This document shows positions 1-6,068 of a stretch of 9,022 nucleotides of DNA, one piece after another. The stretch is from Deltaproteobacteria bacterium. GTDB taxonomy: Bacteria > UBA10199 > DSSB01. Under the pieces are notes generated by a model. The model was not told the DNA's origin. It worked only from the letters and a program-made list of their open reading frames with translations, and ran no database searches. The stretch's first letter is position 1. Every line of letters starts with the position of its first letter. The stretch is from NCBI GenBank assembly GCA_021414045.1, contig JAIOPF010000155.1:1-9022 (forward strand), in the 5' to 3' direction. Position numbers and translations under genes: made by a program.

Positions 1-1
1 C

Positions 2-658
2 GCGGCACTGGCGGAGAACGAGACGAACTTCACCGAGAAGATCCATTGTCCTGGGTATTACATGTTCGGCGGACGGCGCTGGGGCTGCTGGAACAAAAAA
101 GGTCACGGTACCGTCGACCTGCATCAAGCGCTGGTCAGTTCCTGCGACGTTTATTTCTACAAGATGGGCGAGCGGCTTGGGCCCGATCGCCTGGCGCATT
201 ACGCGAAGCTGCTGGGATTGGGGCAGAAGACCGGCGTGCTCTCCGATTCGGAACGCGAAGGCCTGATTCCCACTCGCGAGTGGAAGGAGAGGGCCCGCAA
301 GGAAAAGTGGGCGCCAGCCGACAGCTTGGGGATAGGAATCGGACAAGGCTTCGATCTAGTGACGCCGATACAAAACGCCCTGATGATTTCCCGCTTCGCG
401 AACGGCGGGAAAAATATCGCGCCCCATCTCTTGCTGGCCAAGGTGGACGAAGCGGGCGAGAGCCACCCGGTTCCCGTCGATAGGCCGGATTCCCTGCCTT
501 GGGGGATCACCTCCAAGGATTACGGCCAAATCAAGCAGGCCTTGATCGACGTCGTGGGCGGGGCCGGGGGAACCGGCGGAAAGGCCAAGGTCAGCGGTTT
601 CACGGTGGCGGGAAAAACGGGTACTGCCCAGGTCGTCGGAAATGATACCAAGGGCTAG
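2..658 (+). CDS. mrdA: Penicillin-binding protein 2 (MrdA), C-terminal part, ends at a premature TAG
   Basis: PBP2 is the inner-membrane D,D-transpeptidase that cross-links peptidoglycan during side-wall elongation, together with RodA. The gene runs in from the left edge, so the membrane anchor, dimerisation domain and active-site SxxK lie outside. The open frame starts at base 2, well upstream of the ATG at 62. Visible family signatures are CPGYYMFGGR and then CW-K-GHG-VDLH at about 47-125, SSCDVYFY (the SxN/SxD-type second catalytic motif) near 139-162, an IGQG-TP block near 335-370, and GKTGTAQV with the KTG triad at 614-622. The frame then hits TAG at 656-658, although homologous sequence (DHAWFVAFAP) continues in the same frame up to 907. 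The gene is therefore either broken by a nonsense mutation or affected by a sequence error. Read as a whole to 907, it is an ordinary PBP2 C-terminus. It is the first visible gene of an mrdA-rodA operon. Confidence 0.9.
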   Translation, partial: AALAENETNFTEKIHCPGYYMFGGRRWGCWNKKGHGTVDLHQALVSSCDVYFYKMGERLGPDRLAHYAKLLGLGQKTGVLSDSEREGLIPTREWKERARKEKWAPADSLGIGIGQGFDLVTPIQNALMISRFANGGKNIAPHLLLAKVDEAGESHPVPVDRPDSLPWGITSKDYGQIKQALIDVVGGAGGTGGKAKVSGFTVAGKTGTAQVVGNDTKG

Positions 659-907
659 GTGGCGAAAGGGGTGAAGACGGGCGATCATGCCTGGTTCGTC
701 GCCTTCGCGCCGGACGAGGATCCCGAGATCGCCATCGCCGTCATGGTCGAGCATGGGGGTCACGGCGGTTCGGTCGCGGCTCCGATCGCGCAAAAGGTCA
801 TGGAAGAATATTTCAAGGGTCGTTCCCCGGAGAACGCGAAAAAGGCCGTCACCCTTGAGTCGGCGAAACCTGAAACGAGGAAAAAGGGAAAAAGGAAACC
901 GCGTTAA
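659..907 (+). pseudogene. mrdA: 3' remainder of mrdA (PBP2) downstream of the in-frame TAG
   Basis: This stretch continues the PBP2 reading frame without any shift after the TAG at 656-658. It encodes the final part of the transpeptidase domain: GDHAWFVAFAP at about 677-710 and then VEHGGHGGSVAAPIA at about 746-790, both typical of the last strands and helix of PBP2. A basic Lys/Arg-rich tail ends at TAA 905-907. A GTG codon directly follows the TAG, and an AAGGG at 650-654 lies four bases before it, so translational reinitiation is conceivable. An 82-residue piece could not fold as an enzyme on its own. The likeliest reading is one mrdA gene carrying a nonsense codon. Only two bases separate its TAA from the rodA ATG, which supports an operon. 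Confidence 0.85.
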
Positions 908-909
908 AG

Positions 910-1971
910 ATGTCTTCCAAGCCCCGTAAATTATTTTATCTCTTTCCCTGGCATCTCCTGGCGGTGCTTCTCTTGCTGCTCGCGGCCGGCTTGGTGAATC
1001 TCTACAGCGCCTCGGCGGGGGCCTCGGGGACGCTTTCGAATTACTTCCATTCGCAGTTGGTCTGGACCGGCATCGGATTGGCGCTTCTCTTGCTGATGTT
1101 GGGATTTCATTATCGTCTTTTGCTCAGCGCGGCCGTTCCGATTTACGTCGTCAGCCTCGTCCTGCTCGCACTGGTCATCGTCATGGGCAAGGCCTCCGGT
1201 GGCCAGAAGAATTGGCTAGTCCTGGGGCCGTTGCGCCTCCAGCCCAGCGAGTTCGCCAAATTGGCGGTGGTCTTGATGCTGGCTCGGTATTTTCAGGGTT
1301 TGCCGGTTCGGGCGAAGCGGGTCTTTCGGGATTTTATTCCCGCGATTGGGATCGTGCTTTTGCCCATGGCCTTGATCCTCGTCGAAAAGGACCTCGGTTC
1401 CGCGCTCTTCTTCGCGCTGATAGGCGGAACTTTTTTATTCATCGCCGGCCTTCCTTATCGATTCATCGTGGTGGCCTTGGTCTTGGCTTCGCTAGGTGGA
1501 GCCGCGGCCTACAAGTATTTCTTGAGCGACTATCAGCGCGATCGCATTCAAACTTTTCTCCATCCCGAGCGGGACCCGCGGGGCAAAGGCTACCATCTCG
1601 TGCAGTCGAAGATCGCCGTGGGTTCCGGACGCCTGGTCGGGAAGGGCTTTCTCAAGGGCGACCTGAACAAATTCAAATTCCTGCCCGAGCGGCACACGGA
1701 TTTCGTCTTTCCGGTCTTGGCGGAAGAGTGGGGATTCTTGGGAGGGGTCGCGGTCTTGTCCGGTTTTCTGCTGTTGCTGTTCATGATGCTGCAGGGCGTG
1801 GTTTCCTTGCTGTTCTGGCAGGTCGCCATCAATCTGGGGGGAGTTTTGGGTTTGATGCCATTGGCCGGCGTGACGCTGCCGTTTTTTAGCTACGGAGGTT
1901 CGGCCTTGCTGAGTTCGATGCTCGCGGTGGGCGTCGCCTTCAATGTCTTGATGCGGCGCTACATGTTCTAA
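910..1971 (+). CDS. rodA: RodA, SEDS-family peptidoglycan glycosyltransferase
   Basis: RodA polymerises lipid II into glycan strands in the inner membrane as partner of PBP2. The 353-residue product is a multi-spanning membrane protein with the SEDS signatures in order: LYSASAG near 31-37, QPSEFAKLA at 111-119, EKDLGSAL at 159-166, DYQRDRI near 207-213, GYHLVQSKIAVGSG near 227-240, LPERHTDFVF at 258-267 with the conserved functional Asp at 264, and FFSYGGSALL at 325-334. The ATG at 910 lies two bases after the mrdA stop, with AAAGGAA at 891-897 as a rather distant ribosome binding site. One oddity is the stretch from LPERHTDF to the NLG before the last helices. It is about 15 residues shorter than in E. 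coli RodA, and the loop between FMMLQG and SLLFWQ (residues 291-303) is nearly absent. Identity is secure, but full activity is less certain. Confidence 0.95.
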   Translation: MSSKPRKLFYLFPWHLLAVLLLLLAAGLVNLYSASAGASGTLSNYFHSQLVWTGIGLALLLLMLGFHYRLLLSAAVPIYVVSLVLLALVIVMGKASGGQKNWLVLGPLRLQPSEFAKLAVVLMLARYFQGLPVRAKRVFRDFIPAIGIVLLPMALILVEKDLGSALFFALIGGTFLFIAGLPYRFIVVALVLASLGGAAAYKYFLSDYQRDRIQTFLHPERDPRGKGYHLVQSKIAVGSGRLVGKGFLKGDLNKFKFLPERHTDFVFPVLAEEWGFLGGVAVLSGFLLLLFMMLQGVVSLLFWQVAINLGGVLGLMPLAGVTLPFFSYGGSALLSSMLAVGVAFNVLMRRYMF

Positions 1972-2005
1972 AAAAAAGAGCCCCTCACGCCATCCGCGGA
2001 GGGGC
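1970..2005 (-). terminator. Intrinsic terminator of trxA
   Basis: Read on the minus strand, a GC-rich hairpin with arms GCCCCTC and GAGGGGC (plus-strand 1999-2005 and 1980-1986) is followed by CT and a run of eight T (plus-strand A 1970-1977). A short inner CGC/GCG pairing can extend the stem with one bulged base. It begins 14 bases past the trxA stop, so it ends trxA transcription. The plus-strand side of the hairpin has no T-run, so it is not a good terminator for rodA. The T-run overlaps the rodA stop codon. Confidence 0.85.
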
Positions 2006-2018
2006 CCTGATTCAAAAA

Positions 2019-2348
2019 CTACAGGGACTTTTGGACGAATTGGTCCAGGGTCGGCTTGGGAACCGAGCCCACCAATTGATCGACGACTTTTCCGCCCTTG
2101 ACGATGAGCAAGGTGGGGATCCCGCGGACGCCGTATTGAGCGGGCGTATCGGGATTTTCGTCGACGTTCATCTTGAAGACCTTCAGCTTGCCTTGGTTTT
2201 CTTCGGCGAGCTGGTCGACCAGGGGGCCCAGGGCGCGGCAGGGGCCGCACCATTCGGCCCAAAAATCGATGAGGGCGGGGGTGTCGGAACCGAGCACCTC
2301 GGTCGCGAAATTGGCATCGGTTGCAATCTTGACGTGGGGACTAGCCAT
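2019..2348 (-). CDS. trxA: Thioredoxin (TrxA)
   Basis: A 109-residue single-domain thioredoxin, the usual length for the family. It is a cytoplasmic disulfide reductase that is itself reduced by thioredoxin reductase. The redox site WCGPC is at residues 33-37 within DFWAEWCGPC, and the cis-proline element GIPTLL is near 76-81. The MNVDENPDTP segment and the glycine-containing KGGKVVDQLVG strand-turn are also classic. The ATG at 2348-2346 is set by a strong AAGGAGG eight to nine bases upstream. The gene is monocistronic: convergent to rodA, divergent from the permease, and closed by its own intrinsic terminator. A second thiol-redox gene, a glutaredoxin, lies at the right end of the window, but nothing links the two. 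Confidence 0.97.
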   Translation of the reverse strand: MASPHVKIATDANFATEVLGSDTPALIDFWAEWCGPCRALGPLVDQLAEENQGKLKVFKMNVDENPDTPAQYGVRGIPTLLIVKGGKVVDQLVGSVPKPTLDQFVQKSL

Positions 2349-2357
2349 GAAAATTTT

Positions 2358-2364
2358 CCTCCTT
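2358..2364 (-). promoter_or_regulatory. Ribosome binding site of trxA
   Basis: The minus strand reads AAGGAGG, a near-perfect Shine-Dalgarno, with nine bases to the trxA ATG. It fixes the start of trxA and is the strongest ribosome binding site on the minus strand in this window. Confidence 0.85.
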
Positions 2365-2421
2365 GTTGATGAACGTCATTTCAGTCATTAATCCCCCTAA
2401 AGATGGAAATGCAAGGGTTGT
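2365..2421. promoter_or_regulatory. Divergent trxA/permease upstream region, weak promoter candidates
   Basis: Any promoter of trxA, and any own promoter of the permease, must lie in or near this short gap. For trxA, TTGCAT (plus-strand 2409-2414) followed by 16 bases and ATTAAT (2387-2392) is a weak sigma70-like match. ATTAAT is its own reverse complement, and with TTGTTG at 2363-2368 (18-base spacer) it could also serve the plus strand. All boxes match the consensus poorly, so this is only a suggestion. Confidence 0.25.
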
Positions 2422-3258
2422 TTGGCAAGGCTCGGGCACAAATATCGACGGATAACCGTGAAAAACTTCAAGCTCATATTCGGCGGATCGCTGGTCGTCT
2501 TCATGTTGCTGATGGCGCTTTTGGCGCCGATTCTGCCCATTCCCTCCCCGGACGTTCCGGACATGGCGGGCGAATTGCGCGGACCTTCGGTGACGCATCT
2601 CCTGGGGCAGGATGAAGAGGGCCGCGACGTCTTGGCGCGGGTCATTTATGGAGCGCGACTTTCGCTCTTGATCGGTTTCGTGACCGTCGCCCTCTCGATG
2701 AGCCTGGGCACCGTCGTGGGAATGATGGCCGGGTATTTCGGGGGCAGGGTGGATGAAGCCTTCGTCTTCGTCAGCGACATCTTCATGGCCTTTCCCTCCA
2801 TCTTGCTCATCATTGCCCTGGCGGCCTTCATGCCGCCCTCGATTCTCAATATTATTTTTGTGCTCTCCGCCGTCGGTTGGGTTTCTTACGCGCGCATCGT
2901 GCGCGGCCAGGTCCTCGCCTTGCGCGGGGTGGAATATGTCCAAGCCGCCCAGGTCCTTGGCTTCGGCAGCCCGCGGATCTTGGCGAGGCATATCTTTCCC
3001 AATATACTCGGTCCGGTGATCGTGAACGCGACGCTCAGCATCGCGGGCGTGATCATCGCCGAGACGACCCTGTCCTTTTTGGGCATAGGCTTGCCCCAGG
3101 GGACGCCTTCTTGGGGCGGTATGCTCGACGCGGGGGTGGCTTTCTTATTGGTCGCGCCTCATCTCTCGATCGTGCCGGGCGTCGCGATCATGACGGCGGT
3201 TTTGGGTTTCAACTTTTTAGGAGACGGCCTGCGCGATCGCTACGACGTGCGGCACTGA
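2422..3258 (+). CDS. DppC/OppC-type peptide ABC transporter permease, orphan
   Basis: An inner-membrane permease of the oligopeptide/dipeptide/nickel (DppC/OppC) family, 278 residues, near the normal length. Visible are an N-terminal membrane helix (about 18-40), the family motif LGQDEEGRDVLARVIYGAR at 61-79, further hydrophobic spans, the cytoplasmic EAA loop that docks the ATPase (EYVQAAQVLG, residues 171-180, then PRILARHIFPN) and GTPSWGGML at 227-235. The chosen start is TTG at 2422, with AAGGG at 2413-2417 just before it. An in-frame TAA at 2398 limits extension, and GTG at 2458 is an alternative. Normally such a permease sits beside a DppB-type partner, ATPases and a binding protein, but none is visible here. 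Upstream is divergent trxA, and nagZ follows after six bases. The substrate cannot be read from the sequence. Peptides are usual, and muropeptides are an inference from the nagZ neighbour. Confidence 0.9.
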   Translation: MARLGHKYRRITVKNFKLIFGGSLVVFMLLMALLAPILPIPSPDVPDMAGELRGPSVTHLLGQDEEGRDVLARVIYGARLSLLIGFVTVALSMSLGTVVGMMAGYFGGRVDEAFVFVSDIFMAFPSILLIIALAAFMPPSILNIIFVLSAVGWVSYARIVRGQVLALRGVEYVQAAQVLGFGSPRILARHIFPNILGPVIVNATLSIAGVIIAETTLSFLGIGLPQGTPSWGGMLDAGVAFLLVAPHLSIVPGVAIMTAVLGFNFLGDGLRDRYDVRH

Positions 3259-3264
3259 AAAAAT

Positions 3265-4335
3265 ATGGGCGCTATCGAAGATCTGAAAAAAACCGTGGGT
3301 TCCCTGCTCGTGATCGGCTTCGAGGGACACCGCCTCACCGATTCGGCCGCGAATTTTCTGCAGCAGTGGGACTTGGGCGGCGTCATCCTTTTCAAGAGGA
3401 ATCTCGAATCCTTTGAGCAATTGCGGGAGCTCAACGCCGCGATCTACGCGGCGGCCCAGCGGCCGCCCATCGTCTCGGTCGACCACGAGGGCGGGCGGGT
3501 TTTTCGTTTGCCCGAGCCATTCACCGTTTTTCCGCCGATGCGCCGCGTGGGCGATTATTGCGGAAAGGCGGGCGAGGAGCTTGCCGCCGAGGAAGTCGGC
3601 CGCGTCTTCGCTCGCGAGCTGCGCGCCGCTGGTTTCAATCTCGATTACGCGCCCGTTTTGGATGTCGATAGCAATCCCCAAAATCCCATCATCGGCGACC
3701 GCGCCTTCGCTGACGAGCCGGAGCGGGTCGCCGCGACGGCCCTGTCTTTCCTGCGTGGCTTACAGTCCGAGGGAGTGATGGGCTGCGGGAAGCATTTTCC
3801 CGGACACGGCGATACCCACGAGGACTCTCACCTCACCTTGCCGAAGGTGGAAAAGTCGCGGGCGGAACTTGAGGACTGCGAGTTCAAGCCTTTCGCCATC
3901 GCCGCCAGGGCCGATATTCCCATGCTGATGACGGCCCATGTCCTGTATCCAGCTCTGGACGCGGATTGGCCGGCCACCCTTTCGGAGAGGATTCTGACCG
4001 GAATCCTGCGCCGGGAAATGGGCTACGGTGGTCTGATCATTTCGGACGATTTTTTCATGAAGGGCATCGCGGCCCAATGGCCCATCGAAGAGGCCGCAGA
4101 GCGATTTTTAAGGGCAGGGGGCGATTTAGTATTGCTCTGCCACCAAGAGGCCGTTCAACGACGCGTTGCGGCGCATTTGGTCCATGTGGCGGAGCGGGAT
4201 TTGGGTTTTCGCGCCCTTCTTGAAGAAAAATCCCAAAAAATGAACGCCTTTAGGAGCCGTTTGGCCACCGGAATCGAGGCCTCCGCCTTCCAACTTCCCT
4301 CGGAAAAGCATCGAGAAATCGCGCTTCGCTTCTAG
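3265..4335 (+). CDS. nagZ: Beta-N-acetylglucosaminidase NagZ (glycoside hydrolase family 3)
   Basis: NagZ removes N-acetylglucosamine from GlcNAc-anhydroMurNAc-peptides in the cytoplasm during cell-wall recycling. The 356-residue protein has no signal peptide, which fits that site. Diagnostic motifs are LGGVILFKRN (37-46), SVDHEGGRVFRL (71-82), NLDYAPVLDVD (125-135), the KHFPGHGDT loop (176-184) followed by DSH, where Asp187 and His189 match the acid/base dyad, and LIISDDFFMKGI (257-268) with Asp261 as the expected nucleophile. It is a single-domain form, somewhat longer at the C-terminus than the enterobacterial enzyme (about 340 residues). It starts six bases after the permease stop with no clear Shine-Dalgarno, suggesting translational coupling. 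It also acts on the same polymer as the mrdA-rodA genes upstream. In some bacteria its product feeds beta-lactamase induction, but nothing here shows that. Confidence 0.95.
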   Translation: MGAIEDLKKTVGSLLVIGFEGHRLTDSAANFLQQWDLGGVILFKRNLESFEQLRELNAAIYAAAQRPPIVSVDHEGGRVFRLPEPFTVFPPMRRVGDYCGKAGEELAAEEVGRVFARELRAAGFNLDYAPVLDVDSNPQNPIIGDRAFADEPERVAATALSFLRGLQSEGVMGCGKHFPGHGDTHEDSHLTLPKVEKSRAELEDCEFKPFAIAARADIPMLMTAHVLYPALDADWPATLSERILTGILRREMGYGGLIISDDFFMKGIAAQWPIEEAAERFLRAGGDLVLLCHQEAVQRRVAAHLVHVAERDLGFRALLEEKSQKMNAFRSRLATGIEASAFQLPSEKHREIALRF

Positions 4336-4372
4336 GGCGAGGGATTTCGCTATGTGCTGAAAAATCCAGCGC

Positions 4373-4380
4373 TTGCGCAA
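4373..4380. promoter_or_regulatory. Perfect 8-base palindrome beside the promoter region
   Basis: TTGCGCAA reads the same on both strands and lies two bases before the candidate -35 box at 4383. Its position would suit an activator or repressor site. Eight bases is short, no second copy is seen in the other intergenic regions, and I do not recognise it as a known operator. Confidence 0.2.
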
Positions 4381-4382
4381 CA

Positions 4383-4411
4383 TTGACGGATGCCCGCGGC
4401 GATAATAGACT
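4383..4411 (+). promoter_or_regulatory. Candidate sigma70-like promoter P1 for the large-protein genes
   Basis: TTGACG at 4383-4388 is separated by exactly 17 bases from TAGACT at 4406-4411 (five of six and four of six consensus matches). It lies 53 bases before the start of the 506-residue gene. GATAAT at 4401-4406 looks more like a -10 box, but it would be only 12 bases from the -35. Confidence 0.45.
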
Positions 4412-4439
4412 TGGACAGGAACCCGTCTGCCTTTAGACT
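4411..4439 (+). promoter_or_regulatory. Candidate sigma70-like promoter P2, tandem to P1
   Basis: TTGGAC at 4411-4416, 17 bases, then a second TAGACT at 4434-4439. It repeats the geometry of P1 exactly 28 bases downstream, and its -35 shares one base with the P1 -10. Transcripts would start near 4446, leaving a leader of about 18 bases. Confidence 0.35.
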
Positions 4440-4452
4440 AGGGTACCTTTTT

Positions 4453-4456
4453 GGAG
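4453..4456 (+). promoter_or_regulatory. Ribosome binding site of the 506-residue gene
   Basis: GGAG, seven bases before the ATG at 4464, in an otherwise T-rich unstructured leader. It supports 4464 as the start. Confidence 0.7.
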
Positions 4457-4463
4457 ATTTTTC

Positions 4464-5984
4464 ATGGCTGTAGGCGGTGCAACAGGTCCAGGCGGTCAAC
4501 CGGTCGATACCGGATCCCCTCCCCCGGGAGGTCCCGATGCTCCTCCGGGCGGAGCTTCAGGCGCGCCTCCGGCTGGACCTGGCGGTGCGGGTGACGGAGC
4601 AGCGCCTCCGGGCGGAAATGATTTCGGCACTTTCGACGGAATGGTGGATACGGGAGAGTTTTTGGATATGGCCTCCGCCGAGGCCAATCTTACCAACGAC
4701 GTAGGCGCCCAAAATCTTCTCAATCAAATTCGTTTGAACACCGTCAGCCAAGAAGGCAGCGCCGGCGCCACCGTCAGTCAGGGCATGGCCGAAGGCGCTT
4801 CCGAGCACGCGTCCGCGATGGCGGACACCCATACCGATCGTTTTACGGACGCGCGCGAATTGGAAGCTCGGGGCGAGGTTCGCGGGTCCATCCGCGACGC
4901 GCTCGCTAGCGGGGACCAAAAAGAATTGATGTCGCTATTTTCCCGCTTCAGCTCCTCCCCAAGGGGCAGCGGCAGCGGAAATCCCGCGAAAGGCGCCCCT
5001 AACCCGAATGCGCCAAATCCCGCGAATCCTGGTGCCGCCGGTCCCATGGCGCCACCACCGGGAGGCCCTACAGGTGGACGAGCCGAGGGCGGTCCGCCCG
5101 CGAATCCTCCGCTAGTCCCGAATGCTTCAGGTTCTTTAGGGCAACTGACTCAGCCTCGTCTGGCTAATCTTTCCGGTCGCATTTCCAGCATGCCCGAGGG
5201 CACGCCGAAGACCCAAGCCCAGCAGCTGGAAACCCGACTTCGGGCCGCATTGGCCGCTTCTCCTCCCGATCATGAAGCGGCTCAAGCGGCGCTCGATGGC
5301 TTGGCCGCAATGGGTATCGAGATGGGCGAAACGGACGAGCCGGATGCCCTGGAAAGCCGAGAAGGCACCGACGCCGCTACGGACGGAGATGGAGAAGAAG
5401 GCAGGACGCGGGACGGTATGTCCCGCGAGGGCGGCGGCGCTCCCCGTCGCGTGGCTCGCACTTTTACCAGCGACGATTTGAGCCGCAGCGTGACGGTTTT
5501 CGCGAGCGGTGAGCGCGGCGGCAACGCGGACGGAGAAGACCACCTGACGCGCATGGGTACTGGACTGCGAGTGATCTGTGGCGGTCGAGGCACGGATTTC
5601 GCGACGCGAGTCGCCACGGACGGCGCCGTGCGTGGGACTTATGCGGAAGACGACTCCGGAGGCGACGGTACGGGCGGAGGCGGATCTTCCGGAGACGGCA
5701 GCGTGGCCTTCGGAGGACTGGTCGATGGAGACGGTTCTTTAGCGGCTGGAGGATATCGTCTCGATACCGCGGCCGCGGGGCTGGGTGGATCCTACGGAGT
5801 TCGCACCTCCGACGGAAGATTCATTCCCCAATGGCTGGCCCTGAGCGAACATGGCGGCTTGCCGCCGGGCGTGCGTGCGGCGGTGGCCAGGGATGCGGGC
5901 CTTAGAACGCGTTTCGGGGCCGAGTCCGTTTCGGGGGCTAGGGCCGGGGTTACAGGAGATCTCTACGCCGGCGCGAGGTGCTAG
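4464..5984 (+). CDS. Gly/Pro-rich low-complexity protein of unknown function (506 aa)
   Basis: I do not recognise this protein. It has no signal peptide, no membrane helix and no enzyme motif. Regions in order: a disordered N-terminus (1-55) with repeated PPGG units; a probably helical part (65-165) with regularly placed Ala, Leu and charged residues; a second Pro/Gly/Asn linker (166-225); a short helical segment (229-286); an acidic stretch rich in Asp, Glu and Gly (287-325); and a Gly/Asp-rich region (365-445) whose irregular GDG units suggest loops or beta structure. The end (451-482) carries GRFIPQWLA and LPPGVRAAV...AGLRT, both echoed in the next gene's product. Cysteines are only at 372 and 506, the last residue. 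Start and ribosome binding site are clear, and the frame stays open for 1.5 kb. A surface, secreted or scaffold role is possible but is only a guess from composition. Confidence 0.8.
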   Translation: MAVGGATGPGGQPVDTGSPPPGGPDAPPGGASGAPPAGPGGAGDGAAPPGGNDFGTFDGMVDTGEFLDMASAEANLTNDVGAQNLLNQIRLNTVSQEGSAGATVSQGMAEGASEHASAMADTHTDRFTDARELEARGEVRGSIRDALASGDQKELMSLFSRFSSSPRGSGSGNPAKGAPNPNAPNPANPGAAGPMAPPPGGPTGGRAEGGPPANPPLVPNASGSLGQLTQPRLANLSGRISSMPEGTPKTQAQQLETRLRAALAASPPDHEAAQAALDGLAAMGIEMGETDEPDALESREGTDAATDGDGEEGRTRDGMSREGGGAPRRVARTFTSDDLSRSVTVFASGERGGNADGEDHLTRMGTGLRVICGGRGTDFATRVATDGAVRGTYAEDDSGGDGTGGGGSSGDGSVAFGGLVDGDGSLAAGGYRLDTAAAGLGGSYGVRTSDGRFIPQWLALSEHGGLPPGVRAAVARDAGLRTRFGAESVSGARAGVTGDLYAGARC

Positions 5985-6068
5985 CGCATTGACGCGCTTT
6001 CGGGCGCAACATGAAGCTATTTTCGATCCGAGAATAAGCAGTAAACTGGGTGTTTCTGGAGGAAACGT
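5985..6068 (+). promoter_or_regulatory. Leader of the 946-residue gene with strong ribosome binding site
   Basis: GGAGG at 6058-6062, six bases before the ATG at 6069, is a strong Shine-Dalgarno. CATTGACG (5987-5994) and GCGCAACAT (6004-6012) both also occur just upstream of the preceding gene (4381-4388 and 4375-4383). No -10 box at the right distance from TTGACG is seen. TAAACT at 6042-6047 lacks a convincing -35. The gene may be co-transcribed with its neighbour, as no terminator lies between them. Confidence 0.55.

Noticed and set aside
1492..2262. Minus-strand open frame of 256 codons across rodA and trxA
   Set aside because: It lies antisense to two certain genes, has no recognisable family motif and is rich in Arg/Gln/Gly, as expected from the reverse of GC-rich coding sequence.
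2341..2991. Minus-strand open frame of 216 codons across the permease
   Set aside because: His/Asp/Glu/Gly-rich shadow of a hydrophobic membrane protein; it also overlaps the trxA start region.
4337..4350. Hairpin after nagZ as a terminator
   Set aside because: Only four base pairs (GCGA/TCGC) and no T-run follow; too weak to call.
4401..4406. GATAAT as the -10 box of the large-gene promoter
   Set aside because: Only 12 bases from TTGACG and 22 from TTGCGC, both outside the workable spacer range; TAGACT five bases on fits 17.
5658..5760. RTX-like calcium-binding repeats in the Gly/Asp-rich part of the 506-residue protein
   Set aside because: The GDG units are irregular and do not follow the GGxGxDxUx nonapeptide spacing.
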